DNA of 44,826 nt from an uncultured Eubacteriales bacterium. Its GTDB lineage: Bacteria; Bacillota; Clostridia; Oscillospirales; Oscillospiraceae. Numbering within the stretch: position 1 is the first letter of the stretch; each line of letters opens with the position of its first letter. The notes under the pieces are model-generated. The model made no database searches. It was not told where the DNA came from and saw only the letters and a list, made by a program, of their open reading frames with translations. Shown here in pieces: positions 14,067 to 22,315 of the stretch. A program made the position numbers and the translations under genes. The DNA is taken from positions 1 to 44,826 of the forward strand of contig CASDSM010000012.1 in the NCBI GenBank assembly GCA_949283375.1, written 5' to 3'.

Positions 14067-14116
14067 CCTCATCGACCTCCGTTTCAAAAACGAGAAATTG
14101 AAAAATACTTGTCATT

Positions 14117-14145
14117 ATTCTACCCAATTCGGGCAAAAAATGCAA
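14117..14145 (-). promoter_or_regulatory. Promoter of the HPr-like gene
   Basis: On the minus strand TTGCAT (14140-14145) and TAGAAT (14117-14122) are 17 bp apart. The start would lie about 45 nt before the ATG. Confidence 0.65.
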
Positions 14146-14165
14146 TCCTTCCGGCGAAGTATAAG

Positions 14166-14194
14166 TTGACAGCACAAAAACAATGTGTTACAAT
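14166..14194 (+). promoter_or_regulatory. Strong promoter for the 14226-15569 genes
   Basis: A consensus TTGACA (14166-14171), 17-bp spacer and TACAAT (14189-14194) lie about 30 nt upstream of the ATG at 14226, which also has GGAGGT in front. This is one of the best promoter matches in the window. Confidence 0.85.
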
Positions 14195-14225
14195 TTAGTA
14201 ACAGTTTTGAATTGGAGGTAACAAA

Positions 14226-14519
14226 ATGGCGACGCAGACGAAATTGCCCCTGGAATATAAAGGCTACCCCCTCAGCCGGAAGGACAATCTGATCTACTAC
14301 GGCAACATGAGCGATCCCTATATTATCATGCTCCAGGTGCAGGGCACCCTGCACATCGACGATCTGGACGTCTCCAGCAAGGTGACGGTCCAGCTCCAGC
14401 GCACCGACTCCGACCTCAAGAGCCGCGACCGGGTGGTCCGCTCCAGCGAGAAGAACTCGCTCTACGCGGCGATGGACCTGGCCTACGTCTGGCTGACGCG
14501 GGCGCTCTCCAGCCGCTGA
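14226..14519 (+). CDS. Small conserved-looking protein of unknown function
   Basis: This 97-residue protein is soluble, without signal peptide or membrane segment. It looks like a mainly beta fold with a C-terminal helix (YAAMDLAYVWLTRAL). I do not recognise the family. Features are YKGYPLSRKDNLIYYGNMSDPYIIMLQV followed by a strand-rich region DVSSKVTVQLQRTD. The strong promoter and GGAGGT site argue for high expression. It lies 15 nt upstream of a wall hydrolase gene, so the two may be co-transcribed. Nothing in the sequence shows what it does. Confidence 0.8.
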   Translation: MATQTKLPLEYKGYPLSRKDNLIYYGNMSDPYIIMLQVQGTLHIDDLDVSSKVTVQLQRTDSDLKSRDRVVRSSEKNSLYAAMDLAYVWLTRALSSR

Positions 14520-14534
14520 CCACCCAGTCTGCAC

Positions 14535-15569
14535 ATGAGAACGCTGCGTAGATTCACGCGCGCCCTCCTGATGGGGGGCGCTGCCGCTGCCCTGCTGGCG
14601 GCCCCCGCCCTGGCGGCGGAGCCCTCGGAGGCAGAGATCCTCCGCCTGGCCACCGTCTCGGAGGAGACGGCCCTCCTGGACACGGAGGACACCGGCGCGG
14701 AACTGGCCCTCCTCCCGAAGGGGGCGGAGCTCGTCCTGCTCGAGCGCGGGGAGGACGGGACCGTCCTTGCCGCCTACGAGGCGGAGGATGATGTCCTCAC
14801 TGGTTATGTCGCCTCTGAGGCGGTCAGCGTCCAGTCTCTCGGCCGGACCACGGTGCTGACGGAGCAGGCCGCCCTGATGGACATCCCCGGCGACGGGGGA
14901 GAGGTGCTGCTCAACCTGATGCAGGACAGCCCGGTGCTGATCCTCGGCCATCATGACGGCTGGTACTGCGTCCAGGCCCGGGGGATCACCGGCTACCTGC
15001 CGGAGACCGATGTTCTCGCGGAACTGACCACCACCAGCAGCCTGAACCTGCGGGAGGAGGCGGACGCGGACAGCGAGCGGCTGGACACCATCCCCAGCGG
15101 GACCGGGCTCACCCCTGTGGACGGCACGGAGGGCTGGTATCAGGTGACCTATGAGGGCCAGACGGGCTACATCTCAGCTGAATACGTCTCCGTTCCGGAG
15201 GAGTATGAGGTGGAGGACCCGACGATGTCGGACGGCGAGGCGGTCCTGGCCTATGCGCAGCAGTTTCTCGGCAACCGCTATGTCTGGGGCGGCACCAGCT
15301 TGACCAATGGCTGCGACTGCTCCGGCTATGTGATGCAGATCTACGCCCAGTTCGGCGTCAGCCTGCCGCACAGCTCCTATGCCATCCGCGGCTATGGTGA
15401 GAAGGTCTCCTACAGCGAGATGCAGGTGGGGGATGTCGTCTGCTACAACGGTCATGTGGGCATCTACGCCGGCGACGGCCAGATCATCAACGCCCTCAAC
15501 AGCCGGAAGGGCATCTGCTACACCAACGTGAACTACTCGCCCATCGTCACCATCCGCCGGATGCTCTGA
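14535..15569 (+). CDS. Secreted SH3-domain NlpC/P60 cell-wall peptidase
   Basis: This 344-residue secreted protein has a signal peptide (RRFTRALLMGG...ALAAEP, cleavage near residue 28), SH3b-like repeats (about 40-220) and a C-terminal NlpC/P60 peptidase. The catalytic Cys262 is in NGCDCSGYVM, with His307 in YNGHVGIYAGDG and Asn319 as a probable third residue. Such enzymes cut peptidoglycan stem peptides, usually the D-Glu/diamino-acid bond. No strong ribosome site precedes the ATG, so translation may be coupled to the small gene 15 nt upstream. A 15-bp hairpin terminator follows. Confidence 0.93.
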   Translation: MRTLRRFTRALLMGGAAAALLAAPALAAEPSEAEILRLATVSEETALLDTEDTGAELALLPKGAELVLLERGEDGTVLAAYEAEDDVLTGYVASEAVSVQSLGRTTVLTEQAALMDIPGDGGEVLLNLMQDSPVLILGHHDGWYCVQARGITGYLPETDVLAELTTTSSLNLREEADADSERLDTIPSGTGLTPVDGTEGWYQVTYEGQTGYISAEYVSVPEEYEVEDPTMSDGEAVLAYAQQFLGNRYVWGGTSLTNGCDCSGYVMQIYAQFGVSLPHSSYAIRGYGEKVSYSEMQVGDVVCYNGHVGIYAGDGQIINALNSRKGICYTNVNYSPIVTIRRML

Positions 15570-15597
15570 GGGGCCATAGAGCTACATAGCAACGCCA

Positions 15598-15637
15598 AAA
15601 GCGGCATGACGCAGAGCAATCAGCGTCATGCCGCTTT
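15598..15637. terminator. Shared terminator between convergent units
   Basis: A perfect 15-bp stem (15598-15612 with 15623-15637) has a 10-nt loop. The plus strand continues GTGTTGTTGTG, moderately U-rich. It separates the NlpC/P60 gene from the convergent metallo-beta-lactamase-fold gene. Confidence 0.75.
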
Positions 15638-15669
15638 GTGTTGTTGTGTGGAAAAGAGCGCGCATACGC

Positions 15670-16410
15670 TCAGAACTCAAAGCTGGAGAACAGCTTGACG
15701 TGCGGATTGCTGCGCTCTGCCCGGCAAATCTTGTGGCGGTACGCCTCGGTGCAGGGGAGGGCGGTGAACTGGTCGATGATCTCCTGCTGGTCCCAGAAGT
15801 GCATCGGATAGGCCGCGTCGGTATCCGTCAGGCGCATGAAGTAGTCAAAGCCCTTGTAATAGTCCTCCTCCTGGCGCGGGTCGATGGGGAGGAAGGCCAC
15901 GTCGAAGTGCCGTCCGCGCAGCGGCTCAAGGATCTGCTGGAACCGCCTGGTGATGGAGAAATTCCACTCCTGCGTGTCCCGCGGCCAGAGCCAGAGGTGG
16001 AGGTCCCCCGCGTGATAGATGGTCTTCCCCTCCGTCTGGATGATGAAGGCGACGCCCTCGTCCGTCGAGGGGAGCGTCTCCACCTCCAGATTGCCGGTGT
16101 GCAGCCGCTGGCCGGGACCGACAAAGCGAAACGCCTCATATTCCGCGTCGGTGACGCCGAGGCAGCGCAGCGTGGTCTGGCTGTAGCGCCGCTGGATGTC
16201 GTCGGAGAGGACAAAGGTGACGGAGGGATGCCCCCGGAACAGCGGAAAGAGCATCGGGCTGAAATGGTCGCTGTGGTGGTGACTGATAAAGACATAGAGC
16301 GGCTTGGTGAAGTCAAAGCTGGGCAGGGTCCCGCGGCAGTAGTCAAACAGCAGAGCGCAGGACTCCAGCTCGACATAGAAGCCGCTGTGTCCGATGTAAG
16401 TAATATTCAT
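15670..16410 (-). CDS. Metallo-beta-lactamase-fold hydrolase (UlaG-like)
   Basis: This 246-residue protein begins MNITYIGHSGFYVELES, typical of the UlaG/YtnP-like branch. It has the metal motif SHHHSDHF and a later metal ligand in TIYHAGDLHLW. The downstream IDPRQEEDYYKGFDYF and PMHFWDQQEI supply further acidic and His ligands. It lacks a signal peptide. It starts 6 nt after the HD-domain gene, so the two form an operon. The substrate is unknown; relatives act on lactones, phosphoesters or RNA. Confidence 0.88.
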   Translation of the reverse strand: MNITYIGHSGFYVELESCALLFDYCRGTLPSFDFTKPLYVFISHHHSDHFSPMLFPLFRGHPSVTFVLSDDIQRRYSQTTLRCLGVTDAEYEAFRFVGPGQRLHTGNLEVETLPSTDEGVAFIIQTEGKTIYHAGDLHLWLWPRDTQEWNFSITRRFQQILEPLRGRHFDVAFLPIDPRQEEDYYKGFDYFMRLTDTDAAYPMHFWDQQEIIDQFTALPCTEAYRHKICRAERSNPHVKLFSSFEF

Positions 16411-16416
16411 AGTCGA

Positions 16417-16995
16417 TCACGCCTTGTGGGGAGAATTCGGGGGCCAGAGCCGGGCGCAGAGAAGCTGGTATTCCTGCCAGGCGGGCGTATCGCGCAGCGG
16501 CGCGAACAGCTCGCCCATCTGCCGGTAATACCAGGCGTGAGCGGCCGGGTCGGTCTGGTGAAAGAGCTGCCAGACGTCATTGCCCATCTGGGTCCAGGCC
16601 CGGCAGAGCGCGCGGAGGTTGGAGAGCTTATCGCCCATGGCGACGATCAGCACCTCGCGCCGTCCGTCTGCGCGCAGGCGGACGAGCGCCTCCTCCTTGC
16701 GCCGCCGCCAGGTGGCGGCAGGGGGGAGATCGCGGTATTTCTCCTCCGTCTCGGCGGACACCAGCGAGCGCACACGCGGGCCGAACTGCGCCTCCAGCGC
16801 ATCCGGGGTAACTGCGGTGTCCTCGAGCACATCGTGCAGCACGGCAGCCGCCAGCACCTCCAGGTCGTCCGTCAGCGATGCGGCGATGGCCGCCGCCTCG
16901 AGCGGATGGAGGACATAGGGAGTCTGCGACCCCTTCCGGCAGGCGCCGCTGTGCGCCTCGACGGCAAAGAGAATTGCGCGGTCCAAAATGGTCAT
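16417..16995 (-). CDS. HD-domain (p)ppGpp-hydrolase-like protein
   Basis: This 192-residue protein resembles the hydrolase half of RelA/SpoT (small alarmone hydrolase type). It shows HSGACRKGSQTPYVLHPLEAA, the metal motif HDVLEDT, and the MGDKLSNLRAL segment matching the family's D-x-x-x-N. There is no synthetase or regulatory domain, so it would only degrade (p)ppGpp or a similar nucleotide. GGAGT precedes the ATG. It heads a two-gene operon with the metallo-beta-lactamase-fold protein. Confidence 0.85.
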   Translation of the reverse strand: MTILDRAILFAVEAHSGACRKGSQTPYVLHPLEAAAIAASLTDDLEVLAAAVLHDVLEDTAVTPDALEAQFGPRVRSLVSAETEEKYRDLPPAATWRRRKEEALVRLRADGRREVLIVAMGDKLSNLRALCRAWTQMGNDVWQLFHQTDPAAHAWYYRQMGELFAPLRDTPAWQEYQLLCARLWPPNSPHKA

Positions 16996-17082
16996 CGTCG
17001 GTCGGACTCCTTCCGGAAGCAGTGATTGAGCAGGGAAGAAAGCTGTTTCGAAACGGAATCATCAGTTCCCCGGTGCAAAGCG

Positions 17083-17117
17083 TGACCCCTATCCAACTCC
17101 ATTGTGGATAGGGGTCA
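17083..17117. repeat. 13-bp perfect inverted repeat
   Basis: TGACCCCTATCCA (17083-17095) pairs with TGGATAGGGGTCA (17105-17117) around a 9-nt loop. No U-run follows on either strand, so it is not a standard terminator. On the minus strand it overlaps the stop of a short basic frame. Confidence 0.7.
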
Positions 17118-17395
17118 GCGCTGAGCACTCTTGGTATCTAACATCCGTTGTTTACCTCGCTTTCTTCGATTTGTGAGTCCCGATCTTTTGCCTGATAACG
17201 TTGCCACACTTACCCGCCGCAACGAATTGACGTCCTCGTTGACGTCTGTTCCCATCTTGGGTGATTGCCGGAAGCACGGGATTCGTTCCATCATACAAAA
17301 GCTCACATTTTTTCGGAGAATGGAGAATTCTCCTCGGGATTATCGCTCAATATTCAATTATTTCTGTTAAATCACCCTTCCTTTTGGATGAGTCT

Positions 17396-17424
17396 ATGAT
17401 AGCACTGCCGCTCTCTTTTGTCAA
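17396..17424 (-). promoter_or_regulatory. Orphan promoter
   Basis: On the minus strand TTGACA (17419-17424), 17 bp, TATCAT (17396-17401). It points into the gene-poor stretch, about 390 nt before the HD-domain gene, and may drive that gene or a separate small RNA. Confidence 0.7.
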
Positions 17425-17493
17425 GTAGTTTTCAGCATAAATTTTGAAAAATGCAGACGAAAAGCGCGGCGGACCATCCGCCCAAACGGCCGC

Positions 17494-17530
17494 AAAAAGG
17501 GCGCAGCCATCCATTCGGAGAGCTGCGCCC
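17494..17530 (-). terminator. Terminator of rpsB-tsf
   Basis: On the minus strand a 9-bp GC-rich stem (17522-17530 with 17499-17507) is followed by TTTTT (17498-17494). It lies about 30 nt after the tsf stop. Confidence 0.85.
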
Positions 17531-17558
17531 AATCGTCGTTTTACGGAAGCCGGACGGC

Positions 17559-18500
17559 TTACTTCACCATGGAGGCGACCTCGGCGGCGAAATCGTCCTC
17601 CTTCTTCTCGATGCCCTCGCCGGTCACGAAGCGGGTGAACTTGACCACCTCGATCTTGCCGCCGAGCTGCTTGGCAACCGCCTGCACATGCTGGGCGACG
17701 GTGACCTTGTTCTCCTTGACGAAGGCCTGGTTGAGCAGGCAGACCTCGGCAAAGTAGTTGTTCATGCGGCCCTTGACCTTGTTCTCGGCGATCATCTGGC
17801 GCTTGGCCTCGGGGATCTTGGTGTTGGCGGCGCCCTCCTCAATGGCCTTGGCGAGCTGCAGGGCGCGCTCCTTCTCCACCTCCTCGGCGGGGACTTCCTC
17901 GCTGGAGACGTAGGCGGGGCTCATCGCGGCGATCTGCATCGCCAGATCCTTGCCCAGCTCGACGACGGGGGCGGTGTCGGCAATGCCCTCCACCTTCAGG
18001 TTGACCAGCACACCGATCTTGCCGTTCATGTGGACATAGGCCACGTTCAGGCCGTCGGCATAGCGGACGAAGCGGCGGATCTGGATGTTCTCACCGATGG
18101 CGAGCACCTTGTCAGCGGTGACGGAGTCCACGCTCCGGTCAGTGCCGGGATAGGTGGCGGCCTTCAGGGCCTCCACATCGGCGGGGTTCTCGCTGGCGAC
18201 GGTGAGCGCCACATCGCGCACAAACTGCTGGAAGGTCTCGTTCTTGGCGACGAAGTCGGTCTGGGAGTTGACCTCCAGCACGACGCCGATGCCGTTGTCA
18301 TCCACCAGAGCGCAGGAGACGCCCTCGGCGGCGACCTTGCCGGCCTTCTTGGTCTGAGCGGCCAGGCCCTTCTCGCGCAGCCAGTCGATCGCCTTGTCCT
18401 TGTCGCCGTCGCAGGCGGCCAGGGCCTCCTTGCAGTTCATCATGCCCACTCCGGTCAGCTCCCGGAGCTCCTTTACCAGCTTGGCACTGATAGCAGCCAT
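17559..18500 (-). CDS. tsf: Translation elongation factor Ts
   Basis: This 313-residue EF-Ts recycles EF-Tu by releasing GDP. It has the N-terminal UBA-like part (LVKELRELTGVGMMNCKEALAA) and the key TDFVAKNE motif at residues 81-88 that contacts EF-Tu. The two core subdomains and a C-terminal coiled segment follow. An AGGAGG site precedes the ATG. It is the second gene of the classic rpsB-tsf operon and has a clear terminator. Length is normal. Confidence 0.98.
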   Translation of the reverse strand: MAAISAKLVKELRELTGVGMMNCKEALAACDGDKDKAIDWLREKGLAAQTKKAGKVAAEGVSCALVDDNGIGVVLEVNSQTDFVAKNETFQQFVRDVALTVASENPADVEALKAATYPGTDRSVDSVTADKVLAIGENIQIRRFVRYADGLNVAYVHMNGKIGVLVNLKVEGIADTAPVVELGKDLAMQIAAMSPAYVSSEEVPAEEVEKERALQLAKAIEEGAANTKIPEAKRQMIAENKVKGRMNNYFAEVCLLNQAFVKENKVTVAQHVQAVAKQLGGKIEVVKFTRFVTGEGIEKKEDDFAAEVASMVK

Positions 18501-18539
18501 TGTAATCTCCTCCTGTATCTTGAAATCAGCGGTGGTCTC

Positions 18540-19265
18540 TTACGCCTCGGCGGCCGCCTCGGACTCCTCAGCTGCGGCGTCGTCGCCCTGCTTGCCCTCG
18601 ATGACGGCGTTGGCCATCACGCCGGAGATCAGACGGATCGCGCGGATGGCGTCGTCGTTGCCGGGGATGACATAGTCCGCCTCGTCGGGATCGCAGTTGG
18701 TGTCCACGATGGCGACCACGGGGATGCCCAGCTTGCGGGCCTCGGCGATGGCGTTGTGCTCCTTGCGGGGGTCAACGACGAAGATCGCGCCGGGCAGAGT
18801 CTTCATCTCCTTGACGCCGCCGAGATACTTTTCCAGCTTGGCCATCTCGTGCAGCAGCTTGATGACTTCCTTCTTGGGCAGCATGTCGAAGGTGCCGTCC
18901 TCCTGCATCTTCTTGAGCTGGTTCATACGCTCCACGCGGGTGCGCATGGTCTTGAAGTTGGTCAGCATGCCGCCGAGCCAGCGGGAGTTGACGTAGAACA
19001 TGCCGCAGCGGCCGGACTCCTCACGGATGGCGTCCTGAGCCTGCTTCTTGGTGCCGACGAACAGCACGCTCTTGCCCTCGGCGGCCACGCTCTTGACAAA
19101 GCTGTAGGCCTCCTCCAGCTTCTTCACCGTCTTCTGAAGGTCGATGATATAGATGCTGTTGCGCTCGGTGTAGATATAAGCGGCCATTTTGGGGTTCCAC
19201 CGGCGGGTCTGGTGACCGAAGTGAACGCCGGCCTCCAGGAGCTGCTTCATAGATACGACTGCCAT
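18540..19265 (-). CDS. rpsB: 30S ribosomal protein S2
   Basis: This 241-residue protein begins [27 protein letters not shown], the universal S2 start. It contains [12 protein letters not shown] and [15 protein letters not shown], and ends in an acidic Ala/Glu-rich tail. S2 binds the 30S subunit at the platform and head junction. The ATG at 19265 has AGGAGG at 9-nt spacing; the in-frame extension to 19340 is rejected. The gene leads the operon with tsf and has its own promoter. Confidence 0.98.
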   Translation of the reverse strand: MAVVSMKQLLEAGVHFGHQTRRWNPKMAAYIYTERNSIYIIDLQKTVKKLEEAYSFVKSVAAEGKSVLFVGTKKQAQDAIREESGRCGMFYVNSRWLGGMLTNFKTMRTRVERMNQLKKMQEDGTFDMLPKKEVIKLLHEMAKLEKYLGGVKEMKTLPGAIFVVDPRKEHNAIAEARKLGIPVVAIVDTNCDPDEADYVIPGNDDAIRAIRLISGVMANAVIEGKQGDDAAAEESEAAAEA

Positions 19266-19378
19266 GATTGAAATTCCTCCTAAAATTTTGTTGTTACCTC
19301 CACCCGGTTCATCCCCCAGGCCCACCGGCAGGGCCGGCACAGGGCATGGGATCCCCCTGGTGTGCGTAATCCTGAACT

Positions 19379-19407
19379 ACTATACTATAATCCTTCCCAC
19401 ATTGCAA
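19379..19407 (-). promoter_or_regulatory. Promoter of rpsB-tsf
   Basis: On the minus strand TTGCAA (19402-19407), 17 bp, TATAGT (19379-19384). The start would lie near 19372, giving a leader of about 105 nt before rpsB. S2 is known to control its own operon through the leader in other bacteria; I could not identify the element here. Confidence 0.7.
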
Positions 19408-19420
19408 GCATTTTTTTGGA

Positions 19421-19459
19421 AAAAACCGTCCCGCGCCTGCTTTTTGTGCGCGGGACGGT
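19421..19459 (-). terminator. Terminator of the BMP-like/phosphoesterase operon
   Basis: On the minus strand a perfect 12-bp stem (19448-19459 with 19425-19436) is followed by a T run. It lies right after the phosphoesterase stop. Confidence 0.9.
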
Positions 19460-19464
19460 CCCGA

Positions 19465-20058
19465 TCAGTATTCAAAGACGTGCCGCCGGTAGGCGTTGAG
19501 GATCCGGGTGCCCTCATATTCCTGCCAGCGCGGGATCTGAAAGCCGTAGTTGAGGTGGACGTGTCCGTGTACCATGTATTTCGGGTGGTACTTCTCGATC
19601 ACCCTGCGAAAGGCCTGGAACCCGGTGTGCGAGGGGGAGGTGGGATCGTCTCCGAGCTGGAAGACGGGGGAGTGGGTGAGCAGGATGTCAAAGCCGTGGC
19701 TGCGAAAGAGCTCCCACCGCAGCCGGTTCACCCGCCGCTGCATCTCCCGCTGGGAGTACTGATGCGGGCCGGGGTTATAGCGGATGGACCCGCCCAGCCC
19801 GAGGATGCGGATGCCCTTATAGACGTAGACGCGGTCCTCCACGCAGTCGCAGCCCTCCGGCGGCTGCTCGTGGTAGCGCCCGTCGTGGTTGCCGTGGACA
19901 TAGAGCACCGGGCAGCGGGCCATGGTGACCAGAAAGCTGAGGTAGCGGGCGTCGAGATCTCCGGCGGAGAGAATGAGGTCGATGTCGTCCAGCATCCCGG
20001 GGCGGTAGTAGTCCCAGAGATACTGCTCCTCCTCGTCGGCGATGGCCAAAATCTTCAT
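19465..20058 (-). CDS. Calcineurin-like metallophosphoesterase
   Basis: This 197-residue metallophosphoesterase of the YfcE-like group has the metal motifs SAGDLD, HGNHDG, LLTHSP and VHGHVHLN. The first motif, usually D-x-H, reads ADEEEQ, so one metal ligand differs from the classical set. Its ATG overlaps the stop of the upstream BMP-like gene by 4 nt (ATGA), which indicates coupled translation. The substrate is unknown; phosphodiesters or phosphomonoesters are likely. Confidence 0.9.
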   Translation of the reverse strand: MKILAIADEEEQYLWDYYRPGMLDDIDLILSAGDLDARYLSFLVTMARCPVLYVHGNHDGRYHEQPPEGCDCVEDRVYVYKGIRILGLGGSIRYNPGPHQYSQREMQRRVNRLRWELFRSHGFDILLTHSPVFQLGDDPTSPSHTGFQAFRRVIEKYHPKYMVHGHVHLNYGFQIPRWQEYEGTRILNAYRRHVFEY

Positions 20059-22049
20059 GCGTCCTCCTCCGGCTCCTCTTGACTCTGCTTGGCGACCTTT
20101 TCCACGCCGACGACGTCCACCGTCGCCTTCCCCTCCTGCGAGAGCTGGCGGTAGGCGGGCAGCTCGCCCACCACGTTCTCTGCCAGCCAGTCCATGGTGG
20201 TGATCTCCTCCGGGGTGGCGACATCCTCCTCACTGCCGTGGATCATGCCATCCTGCGCCTTGAGCACCCCGTCAAACGGGCGGAAGTTGCCCGACTGGAT
20301 CGCCCCGCGCAGCATCCGCGCCAGACGTACGGCGCTCACCGGCAGCTTCTCCGAGCAGATGACGTCCACCACGCCAGCGGACATGCCCCACCAGTAGTTG
20401 GTGGCCTTGCCCTTGGCGACCTCGTCCTGGAAGGTGCGGTCCAGCACACTGCGGACCAGGTTCTCGTAGTACACGCCCCAGTGCCAGACCGGCATGGCGA
20501 GGGTCTGGAAGCGCTCGGGGTTCTCGTGATAGAAGAGGCCGAACGCGCCGGGGTGCGGGCTGTTGAGGTGGGTCATGTCCCGCCCGGAGACCAGATAGAT
20601 CCCCTGCTCACGCAGCCGTGCGACCGCCGCGCCGTAATTGTCGTTCATCCACTCCAGGTGGATTTTCGCGCGGGGATTCACCATCTGCGCGCCGAGGGCG
20701 AAGGCGTTGATGGAGGCGACGGTGCCATAGATGGGGTAGTCGCCGACATAGCCGATCCGGTCGCTCTTGCACATCGCCCCGGCGAGGGCGCCGATGATGA
20801 ACTTGGCCTCATACACCCGCGCGTAGTAGGTCCTGATCGCCTTCTGCGAGGTGTTGAGCGAGCAGTTCATGATGATGACCTCGGGGTGGTCCACCGCCGC
20901 CTTCAGGCTGGCCTTGAGCAGGCGGGGGGTGGTGGTGAAGATGAGGTCTGCCCCGTCGCTGATCGCCTGTTCGAGCACGGCGGCGGGGTCGCCGGCCAGG
21001 GCGTTGAAATAGCTGTGGGTCGCCACCCGCCCGCGCAGCACCTGGTCCACATGCCGCCGGCCCAGCTCGTGGGCGTAGGTCCAGCTGGAGTCCTGGGTGG
21101 TCTTGTCGTGGACGAAGGCAATGTTGAGCGTCTCCACCGAACTGGCGCTGCTGGTGAGCGTGCTGGTGATGGTGCTCGTCAGGGTGGAGGTGAGTTTGGT
21201 GAGCAGCTTTTTCTTCTTGACGAAGGGCGGATTGAGCACCAGCTCGATCGGCCGCTCCTCGCGCAGGAGGACGACCTCCTCCCAGATCTTGGTCAGGTTC
21301 TGAGCCAGCTCCTGACTGCTCATCTCCTTGGCGCGGGCGTAGCCGTAGATGTTCAGGAAGACGAGCAGAGCGTCAGCGGGCGTGGTGTTTCGCAGCCGCT
21401 TTCCGCCGAGCGACTCGAAGCTGCGGCGGAAATAGTGGTAGAACCGCTCAAAGGTGCGCAGCTCCTCCTCGGTCCACTCCTCACCGGCCTTTTTGCCCAC
21501 CATGGACTGCAGCTTCTTGTAGCTGCCCAGGCGGGTGCACCAGATGAAGTTGATGCCGGAGAGCTTGTTGAAGTCGACATACTCGTAGTACAGCTTGCTT
21601 TCATACGAGTCGTTCTTCGGCGGCAGGATACGGGTGACGGTGGCCAGGACGGTGGCGGCGTGGAAGAACTTGAGCACGCTCACCCGCTTGTTGCCCTCCT
21701 CGACATAGTAGCGGTTGATATACTCATAGACCTTCACGCTGTCGCGGATGCCCTCGGACAGGTGCGCCTCGCACAGATTCTCCCACTTGACGCCGAACTC
21801 CGACTCCGGCGGCAGCAGCGGCATGAAGTTGCGGGCAAAGGCGGTGGTCCGCCCCGCCGTGCGGGTGCCGACGATGTTCTCCGCCGGGATCTGGATGGTG
21901 CCCAGCTCCACCGAGCTGTAGCTCTTGAGACCGGCCAGCACGTCGTCAAGGACGGGGAGATAGGGATATTCGCCCCGGATCAGGCAGGCACGGTATTCCT
22001 TCTGGCCGGAGCGCAGGGCGATATTATAGTTGCTCGAGTTGGCAGGCAT
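20055..22049 (-). CDS. Cytoplasmic fusion of a ParB-like domain with a BMP-family ligand-binding domain
   Basis: This 664-residue protein has two parts. The first about 290 residues include YINRYYVEEGNKRVSVLKF, which resembles the GNRR-type motif of ParB-like folds. After a Thr/Ser-rich linker (LTSTLTSTITSTLTSS) comes a domain of the BMP/PnrA basic membrane-protein family (NIAFVHDKTTQDSSWTYAHELGR, GADLIFTTTPRLLKASLKAA, GYVGDYPIYGTVASINAFALGA). BMP proteins usually bind nucleosides outside the membrane as lipoproteins, but here there is no signal peptide or lipobox. It is therefore probably an intracellular sensor, perhaps of nucleosides. It is overlapped by a phosphoesterase gene. Confidence 0.8.
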   Translation of the reverse strand: MPANSSNYNIALRSGQKEYRACLIRGEYPYLPVLDDVLAGLKSYSSVELGTIQIPAENIVGTRTAGRTTAFARNFMPLLPPESEFGVKWENLCEAHLSEGIRDSVKVYEYINRYYVEEGNKRVSVLKFFHAATVLATVTRILPPKNDSYESKLYYEYVDFNKLSGINFIWCTRLGSYKKLQSMVGKKAGEEWTEEELRTFERFYHYFRRSFESLGGKRLRNTTPADALLVFLNIYGYARAKEMSSQELAQNLTKIWEEVVLLREERPIELVLNPPFVKKKKLLTKLTSTLTSTITSTLTSSASSVETLNIAFVHDKTTQDSSWTYAHELGRRHVDQVLRGRVATHSYFNALAGDPAAVLEQAISDGADLIFTTTPRLLKASLKAAVDHPEVIIMNCSLNTSQKAIRTYYARVYEAKFIIGALAGAMCKSDRIGYVGDYPIYGTVASINAFALGAQMVNPRAKIHLEWMNDNYGAAVARLREQGIYLVSGRDMTHLNSPHPGAFGLFYHENPERFQTLAMPVWHWGVYYENLVRSVLDRTFQDEVAKGKATNYWWGMSAGVVDVICSEKLPVSAVRLARMLRGAIQSGNFRPFDGVLKAQDGMIHGSEEDVATPEEITTMDWLAENVVGELPAYRQLSQEGKATVDVVGVEKVAKQSQEEPEEDA

Positions 22050-22130
22050 AGGCTGACATCTCCTTTTTCAGAGCGCCCGCCGTCCGGCGGACGGAGACAG
22101 AGGCGGTCACTTCGTTTTCTCTATTTCTCT

Positions 22131-22159
22131 ATTATAATGCCTGAAGCAGAAAGCCGCAA
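22131..22159 (-). promoter_or_regulatory. Promoter of the BMP-like/phosphoesterase operon
   Basis: On the minus strand TTGCGG (22154-22159), 17 bp, TATAAT (22131-22136). The start near 22124 leaves about 75 nt before the ATG. Confidence 0.75.
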
Positions 22160-22243
22160 GCGGCGATTTTCTCCCCGGTCGGGAAGCGCCACGCCCGTCG
22201 GGAGAAGCGGAAAAAACGGGAGGATCTGCGCAGCATTCTGCAC

Positions 22244-22272
22244 TTGTGCGGAGGGAAGGGCTGTGATAGAAT
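22244..22272 (+). promoter_or_regulatory. Promoter of the secreted esterase gene
   Basis: TTGTGC (22244-22249), 17 bp, TAGAAT (22267-22272). The start would lie about 37 nt before the ATG at 22316. It is divergent from the BMP-like promoter, about 85 bp away. Confidence 0.65.
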
Positions 22273-22315
22273 ATGTCTGCATGAGACACGCAGGAGGCGC
22301 GCAGCCGGAAAGGTC

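Larger units (their letters stand above)
16996..17558. other. Gene-poor, AT-richer stretch
   Basis: No recognisable protein family is encoded here. The stretch holds a strong minus-strand promoter (17396-17424), a short minus-strand frame ending at 17115 of about 59 residues rich in Arg and Lys without a good ribosome site, and a 13-bp inverted repeat at 17083-17117. The tsf terminator is at 17494-17530. Base composition is lower in GC than the flanking genes. It may hold an untranslated RNA or the remnant of a mobile element. Confidence 0.5.

Noticed and set aside
17451-19271. 606-codon plus-strand frame opposite rpsB-tsf
   Set aside because: It is antisense to two universal genes and composed of the low-complexity Leu/Gly/His pattern typical of GC-rich shadows.
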